This document shows, piece after piece, positions 42,232 to 50,174 of a stretch of 64,000 bases of DNA. Within the stretch, counting starts at the first letter, position 1. The number at the start of each line of letters is the position of its first letter. Under the pieces are notes generated by a model. It had not been told where the DNA came from and made no database searches. It saw only the letters and a program-made list of their open reading frames with translations. Source of the stretch: Streptomyces canus (lineage in GTDB: Bacteria > Actinomycetota > Actinomycetes > Streptomycetales > Streptomycetaceae); assembly GCF_030815415.1 (NCBI RefSeq), contig NZ_JAUSWW010000001.1, positions 4,092,001-4,156,000 of the forward strand, written 5' to 3'. The position numbers and the translations under genes were made by a program.

Positions 42232-42591
42232 TCAGCCGCCGCCGCTGCCGCCGGAGCAGCCGAAGCCGCCGCGGTCCACGGCCTCGCTCTTGCTGAAGGT
42301 GCCGTAGTCGGCGTAGCCGGAGCTGACGTCGGCGTCGTAGTACCAGGCGGCGTCGGCGGTGCCGGTCCTGCCGGTCTTCTTCTTGCCGTTCTTGCCGTAC
42401 GAGGAGGAACTGGAGCTGCCGGAGTCGCAGTTCTTGTCGGCGACGACCTTGTAGCCCTCGTAGGTGTAGCTGTCGCGGTCGACGCAGCGGCGGTCGGGTT
42501 CCGAGCCGCAGGACGTGAGTGCCGCCGCGACGAGCCCCATGCCGCCGAGCACGACCGTGCTCGAGCGCAGCCGGCGCCGTGTCTCCGCCAT
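42232..42591 (-). CDS. Small lipoprotein paired with the Gsp-like gene
   Basis: This 119-residue protein has a lipobox: basic RRRLRSS, hydrophobic TVVLGGMGLVAAAL, then TSC with Cys28 as the lipid site. The mature part holds two further Cys early (RRCVDRD and DKNCDSG), a Ser-rich and Lys-rich linker, and a Gly-rich end GGFGCSGGSGGG. The low-complexity C-terminus recalls the 'holotricin-like' tail of YgiB (DUF1190) proteins, which also pair with YgiC. GGGGAG precedes the ATG. A role with the ATP-grasp enzyme at the cell surface is inferred from the neighbourhood. Confidence 0.75.
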   Translation of the reverse strand: MAETRRRLRSSTVVLGGMGLVAAALTSCGSEPDRRCVDRDSYTYEGYKVVADKNCDSGSSSSSSYGKNGKKKTGRTGTADAAWYYDADVSSGYADYGTFSKSEAVDRGGFGCSGGSGGG

Positions 42592-42706
42592 TTTCGCGTC
42601 TCCCCGTTGTTCGTCGCCGGTGGTTCGGCTCTGGGTTGTCCGGCGGTCAGCCTAGAGATCGGTAATAAGCGTCACGCAGGCACCCCGCCCGTCGCACCCC
42701 CTCCCC

Positions 42707-42712
42707 TACAGT
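42707..42712 (+). promoter_or_regulatory. -10 box (TACAGT) for a leaderless gene
   Basis: TACAGT ends 6 nt before the GTG at 42719, and no ribosome site is present. Confidence 0.45.
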
Positions 42713-42718
42713 CGCTTT

Positions 42719-43564
42719 GTGCTCTTTGGGATGGTGTGTGCGCTTGGTGCGGCGGTCTGTTTCGGTACCGCGACGGTGTTGCAGGCGGTTGCCGCGCGGG
42801 CGGCGGGCAGCGGGGGCGGTGGGGAGGCGGCGCTGCTGCTGCGGGCGGTGCGGCAGTGGCGGTATCTGGCGGGGCTGGGGCTGGACGGGGTGGGGTTCCT
42901 GTTGCAGATCGCGGCGCTGCGGTCGGTGCCGATCTATGCGGTCGGGGCGGCGTTGGCGTCGAGTCTCGCCGTGACCGCGGTGGTCGCGGCGCGGTTGCTG
43001 CGGGTGCGGTTGAGCCGGGCGGAGTGGGGCGCGGTGGGGGTGGTGTGTGCCGGGCTCGCGATGCTGGGGGTCGCGTCGGGGACGGAGGGGGATCTGGAGG
43101 GACCGGACGCGTTGAAGTACGTGATGCTCGCTGTCGCCGTGGGTGTGCTGCTGCTCGGGCTCGGCGGCGGGCGGCTGCCGGAGCGGGGGCGGGGGCCGCT
43201 GCTCGGGCTGGGGGCCGGGTTCGGGTTCGGGGTGGTCGAGGTGGCGGTGCGGCTGATCGACTCGCTCGCGCCGTCGGAGCTGCTCGTGAATCCGGCGACG
43301 TACGCCCTGCTGCTGGGCGGGGGCGCGGCGTTCCTGTGTCTGACGGCGGCGCTGCAGCGGGGGTCGGTGACGGCGGCGACCGCCGCGATGGTGATCGGGG
43401 AGACGGTGTGGCCCGCGCTGGTGGGGGTGGTGTGGCTGGGGGACCGTACGCGGGAAGGGCTGGGGTGGCTGGCGGTGCTGGGGTTCTTGGTCGCGGTGGT
43501 GGGGGCGTTGGGGTTGGCGCGGTTCGGGGAGGCGCCGGTGGAGGAGGAGTCGGTCGGCGTGTGA
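42719..43564 (+). CDS. EamA/DMT-like integral membrane protein
   Basis: This 281-residue hydrophobic protein has about ten predicted helices in two five-helix halves, the drug/metabolite transporter layout. It begins MLFGMVCALGAAVCFGTATVLQAVAARAA. The second half includes NPATYALLLGGGAAFLCLTAALQRGSVTAATAAMVIGETVWPALVGVVWLGDRTREG, where ETVWPALVG resembles the conserved end of the DMT repeat. Arg/Gly-rich loops flank the helices. The substrate is unknown. The GTG at 42719 is taken as a leaderless start. Codon use is extremely G-rich compared with neighbours, but the frame bias is still normal. Confidence 0.75.
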   Translation: MLFGMVCALGAAVCFGTATVLQAVAARAAGSGGGGEAALLLRAVRQWRYLAGLGLDGVGFLLQIAALRSVPIYAVGAALASSLAVTAVVAARLLRVRLSRAEWGAVGVVCAGLAMLGVASGTEGDLEGPDALKYVMLAVAVGVLLLGLGGGRLPERGRGPLLGLGAGFGFGVVEVAVRLIDSLAPSELLVNPATYALLLGGGAAFLCLTAALQRGSVTAATAAMVIGETVWPALVGVVWLGDRTREGLGWLAVLGFLVAVVGALGLARFGEAPVEEESVGV

Positions 43565-43672
43565 CGGTTCGTTGTCGTCGCGGTGGGCCGGATTGTCCTC
43601 CCCCGCCGCCCTTGCCCGTTCCCATCCTCAAGGGCTGCCGACGGGGCCGAAGACCGAGGGTGAAGCTCAGGG

Positions 43673-45058
43673 CTATGGCATGACCCTGCACAGCGCCTCC
43701 AGCGCCCCCGCCCACGCCCGGTCCGACGGTGCCCCGTACCCCACCACCAGGGCGTCCAGTCGCTCTGTCACCGCTTTCGGGTGGCGGAAGTAGGACAGGC
43801 CGTGGAGGGCGACGCCCTGCCAGGCGGCGGACTGGACGACGGACTGTTCGGTGCCGGGCGGGAGGCGGAGGACGGCGTGGAGGCCGGCCGCGATGCCGGT
43901 GACGTGGACGTCGGGGGCGTGCAGGGCCAGGGCCGCGACCAGGGCGTCCCGGCGGCGGCGGTAACGCAGGCGGGAGGCGCGGACGTGGCGGTCGTAGGCG
44001 CCGGAGACGATGAACTCGGCCAGGGTCAGCTGGTCCAGCACTCCGCAGGTGTCGACCTTGCCCTTCGCCTCCGCGGCCGCCTCCGCCAGTGCGGGTGGGA
44101 GGACCATCCAGGCCAGCCGGAGGCCGGGGGCCAGGGACTTGCTGGCCGTGCCGAGGTAGACGACGTGGTCCGGGTCGAGGCCCTGGAGCGCGCCGACCGG
44201 CTGGCGGTCGTAGCGGAACTCCCCGTCGTAGTCGTCCTCCAGGACCAGGCCTCCGGTGCGCCGCGCCCAGTCGACGACCGCGGTCCGCCGGTCCCGGTGC
44301 AGGGGCACGCCCATCGGGAACTGGTGGGCGGGGGTGAGGAGGACGGCCCCGGACCCGGCCGCCCCGCCCGGGTCCGTGCCCAGTTCGTCGTAGGGGAGCG
44401 CCTCGGCGCGCAGGTCCGCCGCCGTCAGCTGGTTCCAGTGCACGTCCAGGCCGTAGGACTCCACCGCGACCGACCGGACGCCGCGTGCCCGCAGGACCGT
44501 GCCGAGGATGCGGAGGCCGTGGGCGCAGCCGGCGGTGATGAGGATGCGGTCGGGGTCCGCGCGGACGCCTCGCACGCGGGCGAGGTAGCCGGCGAGGGCG
44601 GTGCGCAGTTCGACGCTGCCGCGCGGGTCGCCGTAGCCGAGGGTGTGGTGGGGGGCCGCGAGGAGGGCCCGGCGGGCGGCCTTGAGCCACTCGCCGCGGG
44701 GGAAGGCGGTGAGGTCGGGGGTGCCGGGGCGGAAGTCGTGGGCGGGGCGGTGCGATGCGCGGCGGCCGGGTCCCGTGGCCGACGGCGGGATCACCGCGCG
44801 GTCCGCCACCCGGGTGCCGGAGCCCTGTTTCGAGGTGAGCCAGCCTTCGGCGACCAGGTCGGTGTAGGCGTCGGCGACCGTGTTGCGGGCGACGCCGAGG
44901 TCGGCGGCGAGGGAGCGGGAGGAGGGCAGCCGGGTGCCCGGGGCGAGACGGCCGGTGCGGACGGTCTCGCGCAGGGCGTCGGTCAGGCCGCGGCGCAGGC
45001 CGGGACCGGTGGGTTCCAGGTGGAGGTCGACGCCCAGAGTGGCCCAGGTTTTCGGCAT
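43673..45058 (-). CDS. MocR family transcriptional regulator (GntR HTH fused to aminotransferase-like domain)
   Basis: This is a 461-residue regulator. Residues 15-90 form a GntR winged helix (LRRGLTDALRETVRTGRLAPGTRLPSSRSLAADLGVARNTVADAYTDLVAEGWL). The rest is a fold-type I PLP domain with YGDPRGSVELRTALAGYL and LITAGCAHGLRIL. LEDDYDGEFRYDRQPVGALQGLDPDHVVYLGTASKSLAPGLRLAW follows and holds the PLP Lys in GTASKSLAPG. MocR proteins usually control a divergent gene and sense PLP or an amino compound. The divergent AhpD-like genes at 45106 are therefore the likely targets. TATGGT lies 8 nt before the ATG, with no ribosome site, so this too looks leaderless. Confidence 0.9.
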   Translation of the reverse strand: MPKTWATLGVDLHLEPTGPGLRRGLTDALRETVRTGRLAPGTRLPSSRSLAADLGVARNTVADAYTDLVAEGWLTSKQGSGTRVADRAVIPPSATGPGRRASHRPAHDFRPGTPDLTAFPRGEWLKAARRALLAAPHHTLGYGDPRGSVELRTALAGYLARVRGVRADPDRILITAGCAHGLRILGTVLRARGVRSVAVESYGLDVHWNQLTAADLRAEALPYDELGTDPGGAAGSGAVLLTPAHQFPMGVPLHRDRRTAVVDWARRTGGLVLEDDYDGEFRYDRQPVGALQGLDPDHVVYLGTASKSLAPGLRLAWMVLPPALAEAAAEAKGKVDTCGVLDQLTLAEFIVSGAYDRHVRASRLRYRRRRDALVAALALHAPDVHVTGIAAGLHAVLRLPPGTEQSVVQSAAWQGVALHGLSYFRHPKAVTERLDALVVGYGAPSDRAWAGALEALCRVMP

Positions 45059-45066
45059 GGAAATGG

Positions 45067-45098
45067 ACCATACCCGTGGGCAGCCTCACGCATAGTGT
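45067..45098. promoter_or_regulatory. Compact divergent promoters, MocR gene / AhpD-like genes
   Basis: Only 47 nt separate the two start codons. TATGGT (45072-45067, minus) and TAGTGT (45093-45098, plus) are each 7-8 nt from a start codon. One regulator bound here would control both. Confidence 0.5.
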
Positions 45099-45105
45099 CG
45101 CCATT

Positions 45106-45615
45106 ATGACGACGCACACCGATGACCGTCCGACGACCGTGGAGTACGCCCCTGAACACACTCCCCGGCTGAACTGGGCCGAGCAGGCTCCCGAGGTCTT
45201 CAAGGCGATGGTCCGCCTCGATGCCGCCGCCCGGAAGGGTCTGGACCCGAAGCTGCTGGAGCTGGTGAAGGTCCGCGCCTCCCAGATCAACCACTGCGCG
45301 CTCTGTGTCGACATGCACAGCAAGGAGGCGTTCGCGGCGGGCGAGAGCGTCGAGCGGATCGTCCAGCTGAGCGCGTGGGAGGAGTCGGAGCACTTCTACA
45401 CCGGGCAGGAGCTCGCCGCGCTGGCGCTGACGGAGGCGGTGACCGTCCTCACGGACGGGTTTGTGCCGGACGAGGTGTACGAGCGGGCCGCCGAGCACTT
45501 CACGGAGGCCGAGCTGGCGCAGTTGATCGCGGCGATCGCCGTCATCAACGCGTGGAACCGTTTCGGGGTGACCTGCCGGCTGGTGCCGGGGCACTACCAG
45601 CCGGGGAACAAGTGA
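45106..45615 (+). CDS. AhpD-like carboxymuconolactone decarboxylase family protein
   Basis: This 169-residue all-helical protein has the alkylhydroperoxidase signature KVRASQINHCALCVDMHSKEA, whose CxxC plus His form the peroxidatic/resolving site. The flanks FKAMVRLDAAARKGLDPKLLELV and AQLIAAIAVINAWNRFGVT match the YciW/AhpD subgroup. Such proteins reduce peroxides or act in catabolism; the substrate is unknown. The start is the ATG at 45106, next to the shared promoter. It overlaps the next paralogue by 4 nt (GTGA). An 87-nt block within it is almost identical to that paralogue. Probable regulator: the divergent MocR protein. Confidence 0.88.
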   Translation: MTTHTDDRPTTVEYAPEHTPRLNWAEQAPEVFKAMVRLDAAARKGLDPKLLELVKVRASQINHCALCVDMHSKEAFAAGESVERIVQLSAWEESEHFYTGQELAALALTEAVTVLTDGFVPDEVYERAAEHFTEAELAQLIAAIAVINAWNRFGVTCRLVPGHYQPGNK

Positions 45616-46058
45616 CGGGGCGTACGCGGCTGCTGGACCCGGGCGTCGGGCAGGCCATGTCCGCGCTCAGCGCCGCCGCGAAGAAGGGGCTCGGGGACCC
45701 CGCGCTGGCCGAACTGGTGGTGATCCGGGCCTCGCAGCTCAACCACTGCGCGTTCTGTCTCGACATGCATCTGCGGATCGCTCGTGAACACGGGGTGAGC
45801 GAGCGCAAGTTGGACCTGTTGGCGGCGTGGGAGGAGGCGGGGGACGTCTACGACGAGCGGGAGCGGGCCGCGCTGGCGCTGACGGAGGCGGTGACCGTCC
45901 TCACGGACCGGTTCGTGCCGGACGAGGTGTACGAGCGGGCCGCCAAGCACTTCGACGACAGCGGGCTCGCCCATCTCATCGGTCTGATCGTCGCCATCAA
46001 CAACTGGAACCGGGTGATGGTGAGCCGCCGTATCCCGCCGGGAGGCCACACGCCATGA
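45612..46058 (+). CDS. Second AhpD-like carboxymuconolactone decarboxylase family protein
   Basis: This 148-residue paralogue of the preceding gene has VIRASQLNHCAFCLDMHLRIA as the CxxC-His site and the same tail pattern (AHLIGLIVAINNWNRVMVSRR). Its N-terminus (VTGRTRLLDPGVGQAMSALSAAAKKG) is shorter. The start is GTG at 45612, overlapping the upstream stop, with GGGG just before it. It overlaps the next gene as well (ATGA at 46055), so three genes are translated as a chain. The two AhpD proteins may form a mixed complex. The function is inferred from the family only. Confidence 0.87.
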   Translation: MTGRTRLLDPGVGQAMSALSAAAKKGLGDPALAELVVIRASQLNHCAFCLDMHLRIAREHGVSERKLDLLAAWEEAGDVYDERERAALALTEAVTVLTDRFVPDEVYERAAKHFDDSGLAHLIGLIVAINNWNRVMVSRRIPPGGHTP

Positions 46059-46771
46059 GCAAGGTCGAGATCTTCCGCAAGCTGCACCGCCGCCCGGCCC
46101 AGGACGATCCGCTCGTCCTGCCGGGTCCCTGGGACGCCGCCAGCGCCCGCGTCTTCGCCGAAGCCGGTCATCCGGCGCTCGCGACGCCCAGCGCGGGGGT
46201 CGCCGCCGCCCTCGGATACGAGGACGGGGCGACGCCGGCCGACGAGATGTTCGCGGCGGTGGCGCGGATCGCCCGGGCCGTGGACGTTCCGGTGTCCGCG
46301 GACGTCGAGAGCGGGTACGGGATGGCTCCGAAGGAGCTGGTGGAGCGGCTGCTGGAGGCGGGTGCCGTGGGCTGCAACCTTGAGGACTCCAACGGGGGTG
46401 TCCTCAAGGACCCGCACCAGCACGCCGAGTGGCTCGCCGAGGTGCGGTACGCGGCCGGGGACGCGCTGTTCGTCAACGCCCGGATCGATACGTTCGTGCG
46501 CGGGGTCGAGGATCCCGAACCGACCATCGAGCGGGCGGCGTTGTACACCGCGGCGGGCGCCGACTGCGTGTATCCGATCGGCGCCCCGGCGAAGGTGCTG
46601 CCGTTGCTGCGGGCCGGGATCCACGGGCCGATCAACGTGATCGCGCTGGTCGGCAGCGGCCTCTCCCCCGCCGAACTCGGCGAGCGGGGCGCCACCCGGG
46701 TCACGTTCGGGCCGGGCCTGCAGCGGCGCTCGTCCGAGATTCTCTCGGAGCTGGCCGCGGAGATGAGGTGA
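46055..46771 (+). CDS. Isocitrate lyase/PEP mutase family protein
   Basis: This 238-residue TIM-barrel enzyme belongs to the ICL/PEPM superfamily. It reads LVLPGPWDAASARVFAEAGHPALATPSAGVAAALGYEDG at the start, as in oxaloacetate decarboxylase- or carboxyphosphonoenolpyruvate-like members. PVSADVESGYGMAP supplies the metal-binding Asp/Glu, and VGCNLEDSNGGVLKDP is the 'NLED' strand. The mobile-loop KKCGH motif of isocitrate lyase is absent, so it cleaves or decarboxylates another oxoacid; which one is unknown. GGGAGG precedes the ATG. It is the third gene of the MocR-divergent operon. A 14-nt direct repeat (GGTGACCGGGCAGA, about twice) begins at its stop codon. Confidence 0.85.
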   Translation: MSKVEIFRKLHRRPAQDDPLVLPGPWDAASARVFAEAGHPALATPSAGVAAALGYEDGATPADEMFAAVARIARAVDVPVSADVESGYGMAPKELVERLLEAGAVGCNLEDSNGGVLKDPHQHAEWLAEVRYAAGDALFVNARIDTFVRGVEDPEPTIERAALYTAAGADCVYPIGAPAKVLPLLRAGIHGPINVIALVGSGLSPAELGERGATRVTFGPGLQRRSSEILSELAAEMR

Positions 46772-46818
46772 CCGGGCAGAGGTGACCGGGCAGGGGCACG
46801 CCCCGCCGCGCCCGGGGG

Positions 46819-47193
46819 CTAGAAGGTGAGCGACGCCGTGTAGTAGACCTTGCCGTTGCTCATCTGCCAGCCGTAGGCGCCGGTGCGCAGCCCCTTGGGG
46901 CACTGGCGCCACGCCGTGGTGAAGGTGTCGTAGCCGGGGATCGTGCCGTCCTTGTAGACCTTGGCGCTCTGGCCGTCGGGGCCGTAGCAGGTGATGCCGA
47001 ACTTGCCCTTGGCCGACCTGGAGGTCGTGTTCGAGAACTTGACCTTGGCCTTGGTGCCCGACTTGGTGATGCACCGGGCCGTCAGCTTGCCGCTGCACGT
47101 CCACCTGGTGGCGGCATCCGCGGACGGCGCGGCCAGTCCGACGAGCGAGAGGGTGGTGAGCGCCGCCAGGGTGAGATGCGTGATCTTCTTCAT
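46819..47193 (-). CDS. Small secreted Cys-containing protein (124 aa)
   Basis: It has a Sec signal peptide, MKKITHLTLAALTTLSLVGLAAP, with cleavage after SADA. The mature part of about 95 residues starts ATRWTCSGKLTARCITKSGTKAKVKF and has four Cys in all (WTCSG, ARCIT, ITCYG, RQCPK), probably two disulfides. Many Lys, Thr and Gly residues suggest a compact beta-sheet protein. It ends NGKVYYTASLTF. I do not recognise the family. GAGG lies just upstream of the ATG at 47193. It stands alone between the PEP-mutase-like gene and the betaine-binding protein gene. Confidence 0.75.
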   Translation of the reverse strand: MKKITHLTLAALTTLSLVGLAAPSADAATRWTCSGKLTARCITKSGTKAKVKFSNTTSRSAKGKFGITCYGPDGQSAKVYKDGTIPGYDTFTTAWRQCPKGLRTGAYGWQMSNGKVYYTASLTF

Positions 47194-47281
47194 GCGCCTC
47201 AGCCCACCAGACGGCGCGGGAAGCGACAAAATCGCTTTCGCCCGTAAGGGGGCGGTTCACCACCATTCCCAGTGGATCTTC

Positions 47282-48238
47282 TTACGCGATCCATGCCTGC
47301 CAGGTGGACGCATGGCCGGCCACCCACTTCTTCGCCGCCTGCTCGGGTGTCAGCTTCTGTTCGGCGATCATCAGGGAGACCTCGTTCTGGTCCTCGGTCG
47401 TCCACTTGAACTTCTTCAGGAAGGCCGCCGCCTTGCCGCTGCTCCGGGCGAAGTCGGCGTTGAGGTACTTCTGCAGCGGGGTGTGCGGATAGGCGCAGGC
47501 GACGTTCTCCGGGTCGGCGTCACAGCCCTCTTTGTAGGCGGGGAGCTTCACCTCGGTCATGGGGACCTTCTTGAAGAGCCACTGCGGTGAGTACCAGTAG
47601 GTGAGGAAGGGCTTCTTCTCCTTGGCGAACTGCTTGATCTGGGTGATCTGCGCGGCCTCGGAACCGGCGAACACGACCTGGTAGTCCAGCTTCAGGTTGT
47701 TCACCAGCGCCTTGTCGTTGGTGACGTAGGAGGGCGAGCCGTCCATCAGCTGGCCCTTGCCGCCGCTCTCCGCGGTGCGCATCTGGGCGGCGTACTTGTT
47801 CAGGTTCTTCCAGTCGGTGACGTCCGGGTGCGCCTTGGCGAAGTACGTCGGGACGTACCAGCCGATGTGCCCGGTGACCCCGAGGCCGCCGCCGTTGACG
47901 ATCGTCTTCTTGTCCTTGACGTAGCGCTGTTCCTGCTCGGGGTGGCCCCAGTCCTCCATGATCGCGTCGACGCGGCCCTGGCTGAGCGCGTCCCAGGCGG
48001 GGACCTCGTCGACCTGCACGGTGTCGACGCGATAGCCGAGTTCGTGCTCCAGCAGGTACTGCGCGACGGCCACGTTGGCCTGCGCGCCCACCCAGGACTG
48101 CACGGACAGGGTCACGGTCTTGGCGCCCTGCGCGTTGGCGAAGGGCGAGGCCTGCTGGGTCATGTCGGCGGCACCGCAGCCGGTCAGCAACAGCAGGGAA
48201 GCGGCACCGGCCACTACGGCAGTCGTACGTACGCGCAT
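47282..48238 (-). CDS. Glycine betaine/choline ABC transporter substrate-binding lipoprotein
   Basis: This 318-residue type OpuAC/ProX binding protein ends the osmoprotectant operon. The signal peptide MRVRTTAVVAGAASLLLLTGCG ends with a lipobox (LTGC, Cys21). The mature domain has LSVQSWVGAQANVAVAQYLLEHELGYRVDTVQVDEVPAWDALSQGRVDAIMEDW, with Trp residues for the cation-pi cage (SWVGA, EDWGH, TYWYSPQW). It also has KKPFLTYWYSPQWLFKK and a C-terminal EQAAKKWVAGHASTWQAWI. GGAG precedes the ATG; only one base separates it from the permease stop, so it is cotranslated with the transporter. Confidence 0.92.
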   Translation of the reverse strand: MRVRTTAVVAGAASLLLLTGCGAADMTQQASPFANAQGAKTVTLSVQSWVGAQANVAVAQYLLEHELGYRVDTVQVDEVPAWDALSQGRVDAIMEDWGHPEQEQRYVKDKKTIVNGGGLGVTGHIGWYVPTYFAKAHPDVTDWKNLNKYAAQMRTAESGGKGQLMDGSPSYVTNDKALVNNLKLDYQVVFAGSEAAQITQIKQFAKEKKPFLTYWYSPQWLFKKVPMTEVKLPAYKEGCDADPENVACAYPHTPLQKYLNADFARSSGKAAAFLKKFKWTTEDQNEVSLMIAEQKLTPEQAAKKWVAGHASTWQAWIA

Positions 48239-48239
48239 G

Positions 48240-50174
48240 TCACGCTCCCTTCTTCGCGCGGCGTTCCGTCGGCTGGGTCACCCGGTCGAGCATCAGGCCG
48301 AGGCAGACGATGGCCGCGCCGGCCACCAGGCCGGTCGCCAGATCGCCCTGGGCGAGGCCGAAGACGGCGTCGTAGCCGAGCGCACCGCCACCGACCAGGC
48401 CGCCGATGATGACGACGGCGAGGACCAGGACCACACCCTGGTTGACGGCGAGCAGCAACGCCGGGCGGGCGAGCGGGAGCTGGACCTGGCGGAGTTGCTG
48501 CCAGGCGGTGGCGCCGAGCGAACTCGAGGACTCCAGCGCGGCCGGGTCGACCTGCCGCAGCCCCTGTGTGGTGATGCGGACGACGGCGGGCAGCGCGTAG
48601 ACGACGGCCGCGGCGACCGCGGGTGCGCGGCCCACGCCGAAGAGGGCCACCACCGGGATCAGGTACACGAACTGCGGCATCGTCTGGAAGACGTCCAGGA
48701 CGGGCCGGAGCAGCCGTTCGACACGGTCGCTGCGGGCGGCCGCGATGCCGGTCGCGAAGCCGATGACGAGCGTGACGGCGACGGCGGCGAGGACCTGGGA
48801 GAGCGTGTCCAGGGACGGCTCCCACACTCCGAGCACGCCGATCGCGGCCATGGCGAGGACCGCGGTGAGCGCGGTGCGCCAGGTGCCGATCAGCCAGGCC
48901 AGGGTGGCGACCACGAGCAGCACCGACCACCAGGGCAGCCACTGCAGGCCCTCCCGGAGCGGGTTCAGGACCCAGGTGGTGAAGTGGGCGGCCCAGTCGG
49001 CGGTGCCGCCGACGACGGGGACACCGGAGTAGAGGTGGGCGGTCATCCAGTCGACGGCACGGTTGACGGGCTGGGCGATCTGGACGACCCAGGCGTCGGG
49101 CCAGTCGAGGCGGCCCATGAGACGTCCGGCCACGGCCACGGCGAGGGCGGCGGCGAAGGCGTACGCCCAGCCCCTGCGGCCGGAGCCCTCGGTGCCGTCT
49201 CCGGCGGCCGCCGTCACCCGGTCCAGTACGACGGCGAGCAGCACGATCGGGATGCCCGCCGCCAGCGCCGCACCGACGTCGACCGACGCGAGCGCCTGGT
49301 AGACGCGGTCACCGAGGCCGCCGGCGCCGATGACCGACGCGATGACCGCCATCGAGAGGGCCATCATGATCGTCTGGTTGAGGCCGAGGAGGAGCTCCTT
49401 GCGGGCCAGCGGGATACGGGCGGTCAGCAGGCGCTGCCGTGCGGTGGCGCCGAGCGAGTCGACCGCTTCCAGGACCTCCTTGTCGGCGCCGCGCAGGCCG
49501 AGGGCGGTGAGACGGGCCATGGGCGGGGCGGCGTAGACGACAGTGGCGAGGACGGCCGCGGGGACGCCCATGCCGAAGATCATGACGACGGGGAGGAGGT
49601 AGGCGTACGCCGGGAGCACCTGCATGGTGTCCAGGACCGGGCGCAGGGCGCGGTCCATGCGGTCGGAGAGGCCCGCGGCGAGTCCGAGGAAGGCGCCCAC
49701 GACGACCGAGGCGAGGACGGCCACGACCATCAGGGCGAGCGTCTGCATCGTCGGCACCCACATGCCGAGCAGACCGCAGGCGAGGAACGCGGCGGCGGTG
49801 CCGAGGGCGAGCCTGATGCCGGCGACCCGCCAGGCGACGAGAGCGCCGATCGCCGTGACGCCGGCCCAGCCCGCCGCCAGCAGCACCAGGTACACGGCAC
49901 GGACGCCGAGGACGACCGCGTTGCTGACGTGGCCGAAGAAGTAGAGGAACAGCGGGTGGCTGTCCCGGTTGTCGACGATCCAGTCGCTGGCCGTGGTCAG
50001 CGGGCCGGAGACGTCGATGGTGAGGGCGTCGGGCCAGGTGCCGCTCGCCCAGCGGGCGTTCGCCAGCGGGACGAGGATCGCGGCGACCGCGGCGAGCAGC
50101 ACAAGCTTGTGGACCGCGCGGTGCCGCAGGACGGCGGGGACCGTACGGGGGACGGCAGCGGTGACCGTAGCCAT
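48240..50174 (-). CDS. Double-length glycine betaine ABC transporter permease
   Basis: This 644-residue protein is two ProW/OpuAB-type permeases in one chain. Each half has its own set of membrane helices and its own EAA-like cytoplasmic loop: EAVDSLGATARQRLLTARIPLARKELLLGLNQTIMMAL in the first, ESSSSLGATAWQQLRQVQLPLARPALLLAVNQGVVLVL in the second. Both halves also carry the LRPVLDTMQVLPAYAYLLPVV / LRPVLDVFQTMPQFVYLIPVV segment. A covalent dimer replaces the usual homodimer. The ATG at 50174 overlaps the ATPase stop (TGATG). It probably forms a complex with one ATPase dimer and the lipoprotein. Confidence 0.92.
   Translation of the reverse strand: MATVTAAVPRTVPAVLRHRAVHKLVLLAAVAAILVPLANARWASGTWPDALTIDVSGPLTTASDWIVDNRDSHPLFLYFFGHVSNAVVLGVRAVYLVLLAAGWAGVTAIGALVAWRVAGIRLALGTAAAFLACGLLGMWVPTMQTLALMVVAVLASVVVGAFLGLAAGLSDRMDRALRPVLDTMQVLPAYAYLLPVVMIFGMGVPAAVLATVVYAAPPMARLTALGLRGADKEVLEAVDSLGATARQRLLTARIPLARKELLLGLNQTIMMALSMAVIASVIGAGGLGDRVYQALASVDVGAALAAGIPIVLLAVVLDRVTAAAGDGTEGSGRRGWAYAFAAALAVAVAGRLMGRLDWPDAWVVQIAQPVNRAVDWMTAHLYSGVPVVGGTADWAAHFTTWVLNPLREGLQWLPWWSVLLVVATLAWLIGTWRTALTAVLAMAAIGVLGVWEPSLDTLSQVLAAVAVTLVIGFATGIAAARSDRVERLLRPVLDVFQTMPQFVYLIPVVALFGVGRAPAVAAAVVYALPAVVRITTQGLRQVDPAALESSSSLGATAWQQLRQVQLPLARPALLLAVNQGVVLVLAVVIIGGLVGGGALGYDAVFGLAQGDLATGLVAGAAIVCLGLMLDRVTQPTERRAKKGA

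Noticed and set aside
40140..42296. 718-codon plus-strand open frame
   Set aside because: It covers the methyltransferase and ATP-grasp genes on the opposite strand. The composition is low-complexity Gly/Val/Glu with no recognisable fold.
42672..45323. 883-codon minus-strand open frame
   Set aside because: It spans both the membrane-protein gene and the MocR gene in the wrong frames. It is Pro/Arg-rich throughout, which is typical of spurious frames in this DNA.
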